Under the pieces are notes generated by a model that was not told where the DNA came from, searched no databases, and saw only the letters and a list, made by a program, of their open reading frames with translations. A program made the position numbers and the translations under genes. From the NCBI GenBank assembly GCA_038143535.1, contig JAYQMD010000001.1:372001-436000 (forward strand): a stretch of DNA of 64,000 nucleotides. Reading direction: 5' to 3'. The DNA comes from UBA7446 sp038143535 (GTDB lineage: Bacteria > Bacteroidota > Bacteroidia > Flavobacteriales > Flavobacteriaceae). Shown here in pieces: positions 18,147-27,168 of this stretch (the stretch's first letter is position 1; each line of letters begins with the position of its first letter).

Positions 18147-18180
18147 CAACAGTTTAGTTTTCTAATAAAGCAAGACGCAT

Positions 18181-20025
18181 ATGTGTGGAATTGTAGGATA
18201 TATTGGTTATCGTGATGCATACCCCATCATTATCAGGGGTTTAAAGCGCCTTGAATATAGAGGGTATGACAGTGCTGGTATTACGCTTTTTGACAACGCC
18301 AGTACAGTAATTAAAACAAAGGGAAAGGTCTCAGACTTAGAGCAGACTGCTTCTTCCCATGACAACAAGGGTAAAACCCTTGGAATGGGCCACACACGCT
18401 GGGCCACGCACGGGATTCCATCAGATTTAAATTCCCACCCACACCTTTCCAACTCAGGAAAAATAGCCATTGTTCACAACGGAATTATTGAAAATTACGC
18501 GGCACTAAAGAAAATGTTGTTAGACAACGGTTTCCACTTTATATCGGATACCGATACTGAAGTACTTGTAAATCTTATCGAATTCATCAAGACGTCCCAA
18601 AATCTAAAGGTTGGCAAGGCAGTTCAAATTGCACTAACTCAAGTTGTGGGTGCCTATGCTATTGCAGTCATTGATGCAGATCGCCCAGGGGAAGTAGTGG
18701 TTGCCAAATTGGGTAGTCCATTGGCCATAGGAATAGGTAAGGATGAATATTTTATTGCCTCCGACGCTTCGCCTTTTATTGAGTACACAAAACGCACCAT
18801 ATATTTGGACGACAACGAAATGGCAGTTATTTCTAGGGAGCAAGGTTTTAAGATGTATTCTATCATAAACGATAAAGTTATCACGCCCATAATCCAAGAC
18901 ATTCAGCTATCGCTAGAAACCATTGAAAAGGGAGGTTTTGATTATTTTATGCTCAAAGAAATTCACGAACAACCCCACGCCATAACCGATACTTTTAGAG
19001 GGCGGCTGTTGGTGGATGAGCGGCAAATCAATATTTCTGGCATAGAACAGAACAAAGAAATATTTAAAAATGCATCGCGCATTACAATAATCGCTTGCGG
19101 AACGTCATGGCACGCGGGTCTGGTAGCAGAATACCTGTTTGAAGATGCAGCACGAATTCCTGTTGAGGTGGAGTACGCTTCTGAATTCCGTTATCGCAAT
19201 CCTGTGATCAATAAAGGAGATATTGTTATTGCTATTTCCCAATCTGGTGAAACTGCCGATACCCTTGCGGCCATCAAGCTTGCCAAAGAAAATGGCGCTT
19301 TTGTTTTTGGTATTTGTAATGTAGTAGGCTCTTCTATTGCTAGAGCTTCTGACGGAGGTGCTTATACGCACGCTGGTCCTGAAATAGGTGTGGCGTCTAC
19401 CAAGGCGTTTACCACGCAGCTTACGGTAATTATCATGATGGGGCTGCGGTTAGGACAGCTTAAAGGAACCATTGATAATGCTGATTTTGATCGTGTTGCC
19501 AAACAATTAGCTGCACTTCCAAAATTGATAGAGGCTGTGCTGGCTTACGACAAACAAATTGAAAAAATTGCTCGTGAATACAAAGACGCTTCAAACTTTT
19601 TGTACTTGGGTAGGGGGTATAATTTTCCCGCTGCGCTTGAAGGCGCATTAAAGCTTAAAGAGATTTCTTATATCCATGCCGAAGGCTACCCCGCAGCAGA
19701 GATGAAGCATGGCCCCATTGCCCTAATTGACAAAAACATGCCCGTGGTGGTCATCGCAACCAATAAGGGACATTATGAGAAGATTGTTAGTAATGTGCAA
19801 GAGATAAAATCGCGAAATGCCAAGATCATTTCAATCGTTACCAAAGGCGATGAGAGTGTTAAACTGCTTTCTGATCACGTGATTGAAATTCCCGAAGTTA
19901 CAGAAGCTTTAGTGCCTATACTGGCCTCTGTTCCGTTGCAATTGCTATCCTATCATATCGCTATCATGCGCGGTTGTAATGTAGATCAACCTAGAAATTT
20001 GGCGAAGTCGGTGACCGTGGAGTAA
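18181..20025 (+). CDS. glmS: Glutamine--fructose-6-phosphate aminotransferase
   Basis: Makes glucosamine-6-phosphate from fructose-6-phosphate and glutamine, the first step to UDP-GlcNAc for peptidoglycan and lipid A. The 614-residue protein begins MCGIVGYIG, so Cys2 becomes the N-terminal glutaminase nucleophile. HTRWATHG and NHSHPH-like signals follow. Two SIS domains carry ISQSGETADTLAA and ASTKAFTTQ, and the C-terminus ends RNLAKSVTVE as is standard. It has its own promoter. No glmS ribozyme is apparent in the short leader. Confidence 0.98.
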   Translation: MCGIVGYIGYRDAYPIIIRGLKRLEYRGYDSAGITLFDNASTVIKTKGKVSDLEQTASSHDNKGKTLGMGHTRWATHGIPSDLNSHPHLSNSGKIAIVHNGIIENYAALKKMLLDNGFHFISDTDTEVLVNLIEFIKTSQNLKVGKAVQIALTQVVGAYAIAVIDADRPGEVVVAKLGSPLAIGIGKDEYFIASDASPFIEYTKRTIYLDDNEMAVISREQGFKMYSIINDKVITPIIQDIQLSLETIEKGGFDYFMLKEIHEQPHAITDTFRGRLLVDERQINISGIEQNKEIFKNASRITIIACGTSWHAGLVAEYLFEDAARIPVEVEYASEFRYRNPVINKGDIVIAISQSGETADTLAAIKLAKENGAFVFGICNVVGSSIARASDGGAYTHAGPEIGVASTKAFTTQLTVIIMMGLRLGQLKGTIDNADFDRVAKQLAALPKLIEAVLAYDKQIEKIAREYKDASNFLYLGRGYNFPAALEGALKLKEISYIHAEGYPAAEMKHGPIALIDKNMPVVVIATNKGHYEKIVSNVQEIKSRNAKIISIVTKGDESVKLLSDHVIEIPEVTEALVPILASVPLQLLSYHIAIMRGCNVDQPRNLAKSVTVE

Positions 20026-20047
20026 TTTGTGGTGGGTTATATTTCCT

Positions 20048-20167
20048 TTAATTCTCAACTCCAAAATAGTCACATAAAATATGTTGATGATCAATGTCCC
20101 AATCACAACCGTCACCGTTACAATCAGTACTATCTGATGTAAAATAGTACTCTTTTGAATTACTCAT
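20048..20167 (-). CDS. Possible 39-residue Asp/Cys-rich peptide
   Basis: An ATG-started frame in the gap between glmS and aacS, opposite strand. It encodes a short polar protein with the run STDCNGDGCDWDIDHQHILC (three cysteines, many Asp/His). I recognise no family. It could be a chance frame, the end of a lost gene, or a small metal-binding peptide. No -7 box was found at a good distance. Low confidence. Confidence 0.2.
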   Translation of the reverse strand: MSNSKEYYFTSDSTDCNGDGCDWDIDHQHILCDYFGVEN

Positions 20168-20255
20168 TGAGTAAAATACATCAAGAAATCACCTTGTTTT
20201 CGTCGGAAGTAGCACCCACGGCTTCCATTTCTTCATAAGGTTGTATATTGTTGCT

Positions 20256-22132
20256 ATGCAGCCCAAAACCACTTCACGGTTTCATGAATACATCTCTTTT
20301 TTAGCGGATACGAAATCGCTTACTTTTAAGGATTACGATACCCTTCACCAATGGAGTGTTGATAATCAGGCGGACTTTTGGGAAAGCATCACCCAATTTT
20401 TTAAGGTAGATTTTGACAACCCTTACGAGGAGGTTTATGTTCCAGCAACCCCTTTTTGGAAAACCAAGTGGTTCACGGGCGCACAACTGAGCTATACCCA
20501 TCATGTGTTTCGCAATGCTACGCCCGCGCAGCCTGCGATAATCTACCAAAACGAGACTTCTGAGGTGGTTGAAATCAGTTGGCAACAACTTATTGCCAAA
20601 ACCCATGCCCTACAGCAGCAGCTAAAAACGCTTGGTGTTGTCAAAGGCGATGTTGTGGTATGCTATGGTATCAACAGCCCAGAAACGGTTGCTGCCTTTT
20701 TGGCTACCAATGCCTTGGGTGCGGTTTGGTCCTCTTGTTCTCCCGACTTTGGTACCGAAGCCGTTTGTGAACGCTTTGCCCAGTTGTCTCCCAAAGTGTT
20801 ATTTGCCCATCAGCAATATGCCTATGGCGGGAGAGTCTATGATATCAGCACAAAAATCAAGACCATCAGCGATTCCATAGGTGCTATTCAAAACACCATA
20901 TTGCTCGATGATCACCTAAGTTTTGACGATTCCCCCATAGCCATGAATCAAATACATATTGAATCGGTTTCTTTTTCAGACCCCATCTGGGTATTGTTCT
21001 CTTCTGGTACGACGGAAAGCCCAAGGCCATTGTTCATGGCACGGGGCATATGGTATTGGAGCACCTCAAGGCTTTGGCCTTACATCAAGATGTGAGGAAA
21101 GGAGAGCGGTATTTTTGGTATTCCACTACCGGTTGGATGATGTGGAATTACGCATTAGGTAGTTTGCTGTGCGGTGCAACACTTTGTTTGTATTCAGGTG
21201 CGCCGACCTTTCCTAACGTCGATCGCATGTGGCAGTTTGCACACAAGGCCAGTATCAATCACTTTGGTGGTGGGGCTGTTTATTATCAGCAGCAATTGGC
21301 TTCTCCAAGCCCATTTATCACCCAAAACGACTTTTCTTTGCTAAAAACAATTGGTTCAACAGGGTCTCCCATGTCGGCAGCTGTATGCAGGGGATTGCAA
21401 GCGCTGTTTCCTTCAGCACATGTAATTTCGCTTAGTGGTGGTACAGATGTATGTACGGCATTTGTAGGGGGTCATCCCGACCTACCCGTAATCCCCGGCG
21501 AAATACAATGCAAGATGCTCGGCGCTGCCATAAGCGTTTGGGACAATGACGCTAAGGAGGTTGTCCAAACAGCTGGTGAGTTGGTGCTTACCCAAGCGTT
21601 TTTATCAATGCCAATTTATTTGGTCAATGACCCCGAATATAATCGGTATACTTCCAGTTATTTTTCCAAATTTGAATCCGTCTGGCATCACGGCGATTGG
21701 GCTGCCATTACTGCAACCAACGGTGTAATTATCTACGGCCGTTCTGATGCAACGCTCAATCGTTCGGGCGTGCGTATCGGCACTTCTGAGTTGTATACTG
21801 CGCTGTCGCAACTCGAAGCTGTTGAGGATGCCTTGGTAGTGCACCTGCAAAATGAGCAACTGGATCAATTGCTGCTATTTATTCAAGCATATGAAGCGGT
21901 AGAGAGTGCTGTCATAAAGCAACATATCCGAAAAAGCTGCTCGCCGAGGCATGTGCCCGATGCAATTTATACGACTCCCGAAATTCCCTATACCATTAGT
22001 GGAAAAAAGGTCGAGATTCCAATCAAAAGAATTCTAATGGGAGAAAAGCCTGAGGCGGTGATTTCATCCGATGCCTTGAGAAATCCCAGTGCGATTGATT
22101 GGTATGTTGGTTTTACTGAAAAACTTAGATAG
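20256..22132 (+). pseudogene. aacS: Acetoacetyl-CoA synthetase, interrupted by a single-base loss
   Basis: Activates acetoacetate to acetoacetyl-CoA with ATP (acyl-adenylate family). The first part, from ATG 20256, runs to the core motif FSSGTT near 21010; the remainder continues in the -1 frame as GKPKAIVHGTGHMVLEHLK and then an intact C-terminus with YGRSDATLNRSGVRIGTSELY and the lysine region ISGKKVEIPIKR. The break is exactly in the P-loop-like A3 motif: ACGACGGAAAG is one G short of the frame-preserving GGG. Total coding potential (~626 residues) equals a normal family member. Could be sequencing error or a young pseudogene. The tail overlaps the convergent next gene by 8 nt. Confidence 0.88.
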
Positions 22133-22907
22133 AAGCGATAACGCCTTGCATATAGGTTTCTTGCTCCTCGGCAAGTTCTTTATCTACCAAAATACGACCA
22201 CTGTGCTCGTCAGTGATGATCTTTTTGCGTGTTGCAATTTCCATTTGAACTTGTGGTGGAATGGTAAAGAATGAGCCACCCGATGCACCACGGTCAACAG
22301 AAACAATCGCTAGACCATTTTTAACAGATGCACGAATGCGCTGGTAAGCATTTACAAGTCTTTCGTCAGCCATCTTTTCGTATGCTTCAGATTTCTTGAG
22401 TAGTAATTTTTCTTCCTTTTGCGTTTCCGCAAGGATGGCGTCAAGCTCATCTTTTTTATGCTGAAGGTGGTTTTTGCGTTCGTCCAGTTTGGTTGTTGTT
22501 TCCGTAACAGACTCATTCTTTTGTTCAATCAAAGCTTTTAGCTGGTTGATTTGCTTTTCAGCTAATTGAATTTCGAGCTCTTGGTACTCAATTTCTTTTG
22601 TCAACGACTCGTATGCACGGTTGTTGCGTACATTTTTTTGTTGTTCGTTGTATTTTTTGATGAGCTCTTTTGAAGTTTCAATACCTAGTTTTTTGGATTT
22701 GATTTCGTCTTCATAAGCAGTTACCTCAATGCCTAAGTTGTTTAGTCTTTTGTCAAGACCTGCAACCTCTGCCTCCAAATCTTCTACCTCTAGAGGTAAC
22801 TCACCGCGAACGTTTCGTATTTCGTCTATGCGTGTATCAACCAGTTGTAGGTTGTATAGTGCTCGTAGTTTTTCTTCAATAGTTGCTTCAACTTTCTTTT
22901 TAGCCAT
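22125..22907 (-). CDS. Coiled-coil protein of the C4-zinc-ribbon (CT398/YbgA-like) family, ribbon cysteines lost
   Basis: A 260-residue protein. Residues ~10-190 are a long charged alpha-helical coiled coil (heptads such as LEAEVAGLDKRLNNLG and EYQELEIQLAEKQINQLKAL). The C-terminal region (GASGGSFFTIPPQVQMEI, then DEHSGRILVD) aligns with the zinc ribbon of this family, where the usual pattern is CGGCF...IPPQ and CEHCGRILV; here all four cysteine positions are replaced, so no zinc is expected. Function in bacteria is unknown; nucleic-acid binding is proposed for some relatives. It is 3 nt downstream of the Nif3-like gene, a pairing common in Bacteroidota, so the two are probably one operon. 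Confidence 0.82.
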   Translation of the reverse strand: MAKKKVEATIEEKLRALYNLQLVDTRIDEIRNVRGELPLEVEDLEAEVAGLDKRLNNLGIEVTAYEDEIKSKKLGIETSKELIKKYNEQQKNVRNNRAYESLTKEIEYQELEIQLAEKQINQLKALIEQKNESVTETTTKLDERKNHLQHKKDELDAILAETQKEEKLLLKKSEAYEKMADERLVNAYQRIRASVKNGLAIVSVDRGASGGSFFTIPPQVQMEIATRKKIITDEHSGRILVDKELAEEQETYMQGVIASI

Positions 22908-22910
22908 AGT

Positions 22911-24005
22911 TTAGAAGTAATGAACAGGATTAGTGTCAGTTTCTGATGAAATGAACGCAAAATTAGGGAAATTTTCGTTAAGATGCTTCATAATTGTTGT
23001 TTTGGTGAATTGTTCACTTTCATAGTGTCCAACATCAATAAGCAAACAGCTTTTTTCAGCCCTAAAAAAATCGTGGTACTTAAGGTCTGCAGTAATGTAT
23101 GCATCAGCGCCCTGAGCCATGGCACTTTCAATGGCAAAGCTGCCTGAACCTCCCAATATGGCCACACGCTTGATGTCTTTGCCTAGCAGCGCACTGTGTC
23201 TAAAGAACGGCGTGCCTAAAATATCTTTTAGCTTTTTCAAAAAATCGGGTTCTTGCATGCCCTTAGGTAGCTCTCCCATACAACCCATACCTAAATCAGA
23301 CCTGCTGTTTTCCAATGTTGTAATTTCATAAGCGATAGTTTCATAAGGGTGGGCGTCCAACAAAGCAGCGATGACCTTGCTGTAGAGGTGCTTGGGAAAG
23401 ATCATTTGCAATTGAATTTCTGCTGCTGTGTGGCGCGATCCGCTTGTGCCAACGAAAGGCTTACTCCCCTCAAGTGGCTTAAATCCACCCTCCCCCGCAA
23501 CGGTAAAGCTACATTCGTCATAATCGCCCATTGCGCCGGCACCAGCTGCAAATAAAGCATCTTGCACCGCCTCTAGATGTGGGTTGGGTACATAAGTATT
23601 GAGTTTTTGTATGGTTCCTTTAGCAGTCTGAATGACGGTTCTGTCCGGCAGCTCGAATGCGTTGGCCAAACCGGCGTTAACGCCATCGCGTTTAACGTCA
23701 AGGGCGGTGTGAATAGCATAAATGGTTATATCGTGCTTAATGGCTTTGGTTACTGCTCTAGAAACATATGAGGAATTGGTCAGTTTTTTTAACCCCTTAA
23801 AAATAATAGGGTGGAAGCAAACCACGAGTTCACATTTTTCGGCAATGGCCTCATCAATCACCTCCTCCAGGGCATCGTGAGCTATGAGTACCTTTTTAAC
23901 TTTTTGTGTGTGGCTGCCCACCAGAAGCCCCACATTATCATAGTCTTCGGCATAAGCTAGTGGTGCCAATGTTTCTATGCAAGATGTTATTTCGCGTACT
24001 GTCAT
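22911..24005 (-). CDS. Nif3-like dinuclear metal-centre protein
   Basis: A 364-residue Nif3/YqfO family protein, with the two Nif3 halves separated by an inserted domain as in Bacteroidota and Firmicutes members. Metal-ligand motifs include VVCFHPIIFKGLK and ITADLKYHDFFRAE (His) with IDVGHYESE near the end. The family assembles as hexamers; some members act as GTP cyclohydrolase-type enzymes, but the role is not settled. The ATG at 24005 was chosen: homology starts there (MTVREITSCIETLAPL) and a -7 box ends 5 nt upstream, suggesting a leaderless mRNA. It is divergent from lpxK. Confidence 0.88.
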   Translation of the reverse strand: MTVREITSCIETLAPLAYAEDYDNVGLLVGSHTQKVKKVLIAHDALEEVIDEAIAEKCELVVCFHPIIFKGLKKLTNSSYVSRAVTKAIKHDITIYAIHTALDVKRDGVNAGLANAFELPDRTVIQTAKGTIQKLNTYVPNPHLEAVQDALFAAGAGAMGDYDECSFTVAGEGGFKPLEGSKPFVGTSGSRHTAAEIQLQMIFPKHLYSKVIAALLDAHPYETIAYEITTLENSRSDLGMGCMGELPKGMQEPDFLKKLKDILGTPFFRHSALLGKDIKRVAILGGSGSFAIESAMAQGADAYITADLKYHDFFRAEKSCLLIDVGHYESEQFTKTTIMKHLNENFPNFAFISSETDTNPVHYF

Positions 24006-24010
24006 CGTTC

Positions 24011-24033
24011 CAAAGATAAAAGTTCTACTTTTG
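24011..24033. promoter_or_regulatory. Divergent -7 boxes of the nif3-like gene and lpxK
   Basis: Minus strand TATCTTTG (24011-24018) ends 5 nt before the nif3-like ATG; plus strand TACTTTTG (24026-24033) ends 5 nt before the lpxK ATG. The two promoters overlap almost back to back. Confidence 0.55.
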
Positions 24034-24038
24034 TTTTT

Positions 24039-25043
24039 ATGGCAATTTGGAGAAAAGCATTGTTTCCCTTTCAAATTTTATTTGCTGGAGCCGTTTTGCT
24101 TCGTAAAAAGCTCTATACTAGTGGTGTTATTTCACGCTATGTGGCACCCATTCCTACAATTGTGGTTGGAAACCTTGCCACTGGAGGCACTGGAAAAACG
24201 CCTATGATCGACTTTATGTTGCGCCATTTTTCCCAAAAAAAGGAATTGGGTGTGTTGAGCCGTGGGTATGGGCGTAAGTCCAAAGGATTTTTAACAGTCC
24301 ACGCCGATGCCCCTTCGTATGAGGTAGGAGATGAACCCCTCATGTTGGCAAAAAACCATCCAGCAGTATTTATGGCTGTTTGTGAAAACCGACCCAAGGG
24401 GATTGTTCAAATGCTTCAGCAAAAACCCAGGCTAGAAGCCATTTTTTTAGATGACGCCTTACAGCATTTAGCCCTGCAACCTCGTTTTAAAATAGTGCTG
24501 ACTACCTTCCAAAAACCTTGGTTTGACGATGCCTTACTCCCTGTTGGTAATCTCAGAGAGCCGTCGTCTGCAGCAAAAGATGCCGATATTGTGGTTGTTA
24601 CCAAATGCCCTAATAACATTGATGCAGAAAACAGCTCAGCGTTCAGGGTACGCTTGGGTCTATTGCCCCATCAAGCGTTGTTCTTTACGACACTTGCATA
24701 TGAATCCCATGTGCGTGGATCAAGTACATTGTCATTAAAAGAATTTGTTAAGAGTACTTTTGTGCTTATCACCGGAATTGCCAATCCAAAACCTTTGGTT
24801 GATTTTTTAAAAGGCCAAGGTGCTGACTTTACGCATTTGTCTTATCCAGACCATCACAATTTTAGCAAAAAAGAAATCGCTTTCCTTAAAGAGATGCAGC
24901 AGCCCATTCTAACCACAGAAAAAGACGCCGTACGCTTGGCTACTTCTGCGCTTGAGGAGTACCATACCATTGGAGTTGGGGTAAGGTTCTTGGACAACGA
25001 ACAAGCCTTTCTAGACTTAGTCCAATCGGCAATTGACAATTAA
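24039..25043 (+). CDS. lpxK: Tetraacyldisaccharide 4'-kinase
   Basis: Phosphorylates the lipid A disaccharide at the 4' position at the inner membrane (Raetz pathway). The 334-residue protein has an N-terminal hydrophobic helix (residues ~10-22), the P-loop GGTGKT near 49-54 followed by the GYGRKSKG segment, and the FLDDALQHL motif (usually LDDGFQH). The C-terminal part contains LITGIANPKPLVDFL and the terminal TTEKDAVRL motif. It has its own promoter, leaderless or nearly so, and converges with lipA with adjacent stops. Confidence 0.95.
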   Translation: MAIWRKALFPFQILFAGAVLLRKKLYTSGVISRYVAPIPTIVVGNLATGGTGKTPMIDFMLRHFSQKKELGVLSRGYGRKSKGFLTVHADAPSYEVGDEPLMLAKNHPAVFMAVCENRPKGIVQMLQQKPRLEAIFLDDALQHLALQPRFKIVLTTFQKPWFDDALLPVGNLREPSSAAKDADIVVVTKCPNNIDAENSSAFRVRLGLLPHQALFFTTLAYESHVRGSSTLSLKEFVKSTFVLITGIANPKPLVDFLKGQGADFTHLSYPDHHNFSKKEIAFLKEMQQPILTTEKDAVRLATSALEEYHTIGVGVRFLDNEQAFLDLVQSAIDN

Positions 25044-25918
25044 TTATTGAATGTGCTTGTGCGCTTTGTAGGAAGAGCGTACGAGTGCCCCACTTTCTAC
25101 ATGGCGGAAGCCCATTTCTTTGCCCAATACCTCGTATTTTTTGAATTGCTCCGGTGTGATAAAATCAGCAACAGGCAGGTGTTTTTTAGATGGTTGCAAA
25201 TACTGCCCAAGGGTAATGATGTCTACTTTGGCCTCGAGTAAATCTTCCATTGAGGCAATAACCTCTTCTTCAGTTTCGCCAAGACCTAGCATCAATCCAG
25301 ATTTTGTGCGGTCGACGCCCTGCTCTTTGAGGTATTTGAGTGCTTCTAGGCTTCTGTCGTATTTTGCCTGAATACGCACTTCGCGCGTTAGCCGACGCAC
25401 AGTTTCCATATTGTGTGATACCACTTCGGGGGCAACTTCAACAATACGATCCAATAAATCTTCTCTGCCCTGAAAATCGGGGATTAAGGTTTCTAGGGTG
25501 GTCTTGGGGTTCATTCTGCGAATGGCCTTTACGGTTTCGGTCCAAAAGATGGTGCCTTGGTCTGGTAAATCGTCACGGTCAACAGATGTAATAACAGCAT
25601 GCTTGATGCTCATAATCTTGATGGAGCGTGCTACTTTTTCTGGCTCTGCCCAATCCACAGTATCGGGTCTTCCTGTTTGAACTCCACAAAATCCGCATGA
25701 ACGTGTACAGATGTTTCCTAAAATCATAAATGTCGCTGTACCCTCGCCCCAGCACTCGCCCATATTGGGGCAACTACCGGAAGTACAAATGGTATGCAGC
25801 TCGTATTTGTCACCAGTCCGCGTAATTCCGTGTATTTCTTTCCTGTAGGAAGTTTGACTCTTAACCATTTTGGCTTGGGAGCTCTTACGGACGCTTGTTT
25901 GGTGGTAGTTTCTGACAT
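25044..25918 (-). pseudogene. lipA: Lipoyl synthase LipA, interrupted by a single-base loss near the N-terminus
   Basis: Radical-SAM enzyme that inserts two sulfurs into octanoyl groups to form lipoyl cofactors. The radical-SAM part is intact: auxiliary cluster CTSGSCPNMGEC, CTRSCGFCGV (the CxxxCxxC cluster), and the C-terminal HVESGALVRSSYKAHKH. The natural N-terminus (MSETTTKQASVRAPKPKWLR, then LPTGKKYTELRGLV) lies in another frame starting at 25918. The two frames meet at about 25809-25814, where one more base (GTGGAC instead of GTGAC) would give GLVDKYELHT. An internal ATG at 25868 could start a protein with a replaced N-terminal ~20 residues. Sequencing error is possible. Confidence 0.9.
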
Positions 25919-25952
25919 AATGTAATATAGTTTACAAAATTACGAAACAGTT

Positions 25953-27167
25953 TCACGAATAAAAAATTACGAACAAGTAAACGCAACTAAAGCCCAAAAG
26001 AAATAAAATACCCAACACACTAGCCACTTGGAGCCACTTTTTTGGTTGGTGTTCTAAAGGGATATGTTTACTGGTCACCAGTCGTAAATTTAAGGCTGCA
26101 TAAAAAGGCGCTGTTATAAATGACAGCACGGTGGCAATTTTAACCAATAGCCCCATTTCCGACGCTAAGAACACAAAAATCAAACAAGTTCCTAGGGTTA
26201 AAATCACCAACCAGCTTTGTTGTTTTTGAAAAATAGGGAGCCTCAAGAGCTTTGATGTATGCGCCATTACCCTCGGTGAAGCATCTAGTGTGGTGAGCGT
26301 AGTGCTAACCATAGTGGTAAGGGCCGCCAAGGCAATAACCACAAACCAGCCACTACCCATAAGCGATGTGTAAAGTCCAATCAGCTGACCTGCAAACGAA
26401 GCACCGTTTGGTGAGAAAGAAACGCCTGTGCCATACATCACAGTTGCTCCGAGCACAATAAAACACAGCCCCAAAACAAGTGTAACCAAATAGCCGATGT
26501 TAAAATCAAAGAGTGAAGAAGCTAAACTCGCTGATGGGTTTATTTTTTTCTTTTCTATTGCCCAAACCGAATGCCAAACCGAAATGTCCATGGGTCCCGG
26601 CATCCATCCCATAAAAGCGATAAGAAATGTCCACTCCATCGTGTTTTCAGGCAGGCGTTGTACGATGGGAACATCTGTGTTTTTACCCAAAGCAAATAGC
26701 ACGGCCACTAAGGTGCTGATGCTTAAAACCAATACAATAATTTTCATGCTTTTGTCTAGCCAACCATAGCGACCGCGCCATAATACAGCAAAGCAAAAAA
26801 GCGCGATAATAACGGATACCCACATATTGGCATTTACGCCCAAAAGCCTTGCAGCTATGCCAGCCGTTACGGCTGTTACAGCAGATTGAATGGTGAACAT
26901 GGTTCCTAAATTTAGAATATAGTAGGCTGCCAGAATTCCTTTCCCCAAGCGTTTATAGCCTTCTAAAAGGCTCTCACCTGTGGCCATCGCGTAGCGGGGT
27001 CCAAATTGAAAGAATGGGTATTTGATGATGTTGATTACCAGCAATGCCCAAATCAGGCCATAGCCAAAATCAGCACCTGCTCTGGTGGATTGTACCAGAT
27101 GCGACACGCCAATGGCAGCACCAGCAAAAAGCAATCCAGGGCCTAGCTTTTTAAAAATTAAAACCAC
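25953..27167 (-). CDS. Nramp-family-like membrane transporter lacking the canonical metal site
   Basis: A 404-residue protein with ~11 transmembrane helices and overall Nramp (SLC11) sequence character: GPGLLFAGAAIGVSH in TM1, MATGESLLEGYKR, and WMPGPMDISVWHSVW in TM6. Classical Nramp manganese/iron carriers have DPGN in TM1, which supplies metal ligands; here the same place reads GVSH, so Asp and Asn ligands are missing. Many Bacteroidota carry such divergent members. It may carry a different ion or solute. It lies 1 nt downstream of the sigma-factor gene and is probably the last gene of that operon. Confidence 0.8.
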   Translation of the reverse strand: MVLIFKKLGPGLLFAGAAIGVSHLVQSTRAGADFGYGLIWALLVINIIKYPFFQFGPRYAMATGESLLEGYKRLGKGILAAYYILNLGTMFTIQSAVTAVTAGIAARLLGVNANMWVSVIIALFCFAVLWRGRYGWLDKSMKIIVLVLSISTLVAVLFALGKNTDVPIVQRLPENTMEWTFLIAFMGWMPGPMDISVWHSVWAIEKKKINPSASLASSLFDFNIGYLVTLVLGLCFIVLGATVMYGTGVSFSPNGASFAGQLIGLYTSLMGSGWFVVIALAALTTMVSTTLTTLDASPRVMAHTSKLLRLPIFQKQQSWLVILTLGTCLIFVFLASEMGLLVKIATVLSFITAPFYAALNLRLVTSKHIPLEHQPKKWLQVASVLGILFLLGFSCVYLFVIFYS

Positions 27168-27168
27168 C

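Larger units (their letters stand above)
17783..18180 (+). other. AT-rich non-coding stretch before glmS
   Basis: About 400 bases without a convincing gene on either strand. The first ~240 bases are extremely AT-rich and belong to the insert that carries the ASCH gene. Copy 2 of the direct repeat lies at 18024-18064; beyond it composition returns to normal and the glmS promoter appears. Confidence 0.6.

Noticed and set aside
18065..18180. glmS ribozyme or other riboswitch in the glmS leader
   Set aside because: The predicted transcript leader is only ~30 nt, too short for a ribozyme, and no matching core is seen.
20170..20240. Minus-strand stretch reading EEMEAVGATSDENKVIS before aacS
   Set aside because: Looks protein-like but has no usable start and no upstream continuation; probably chance.
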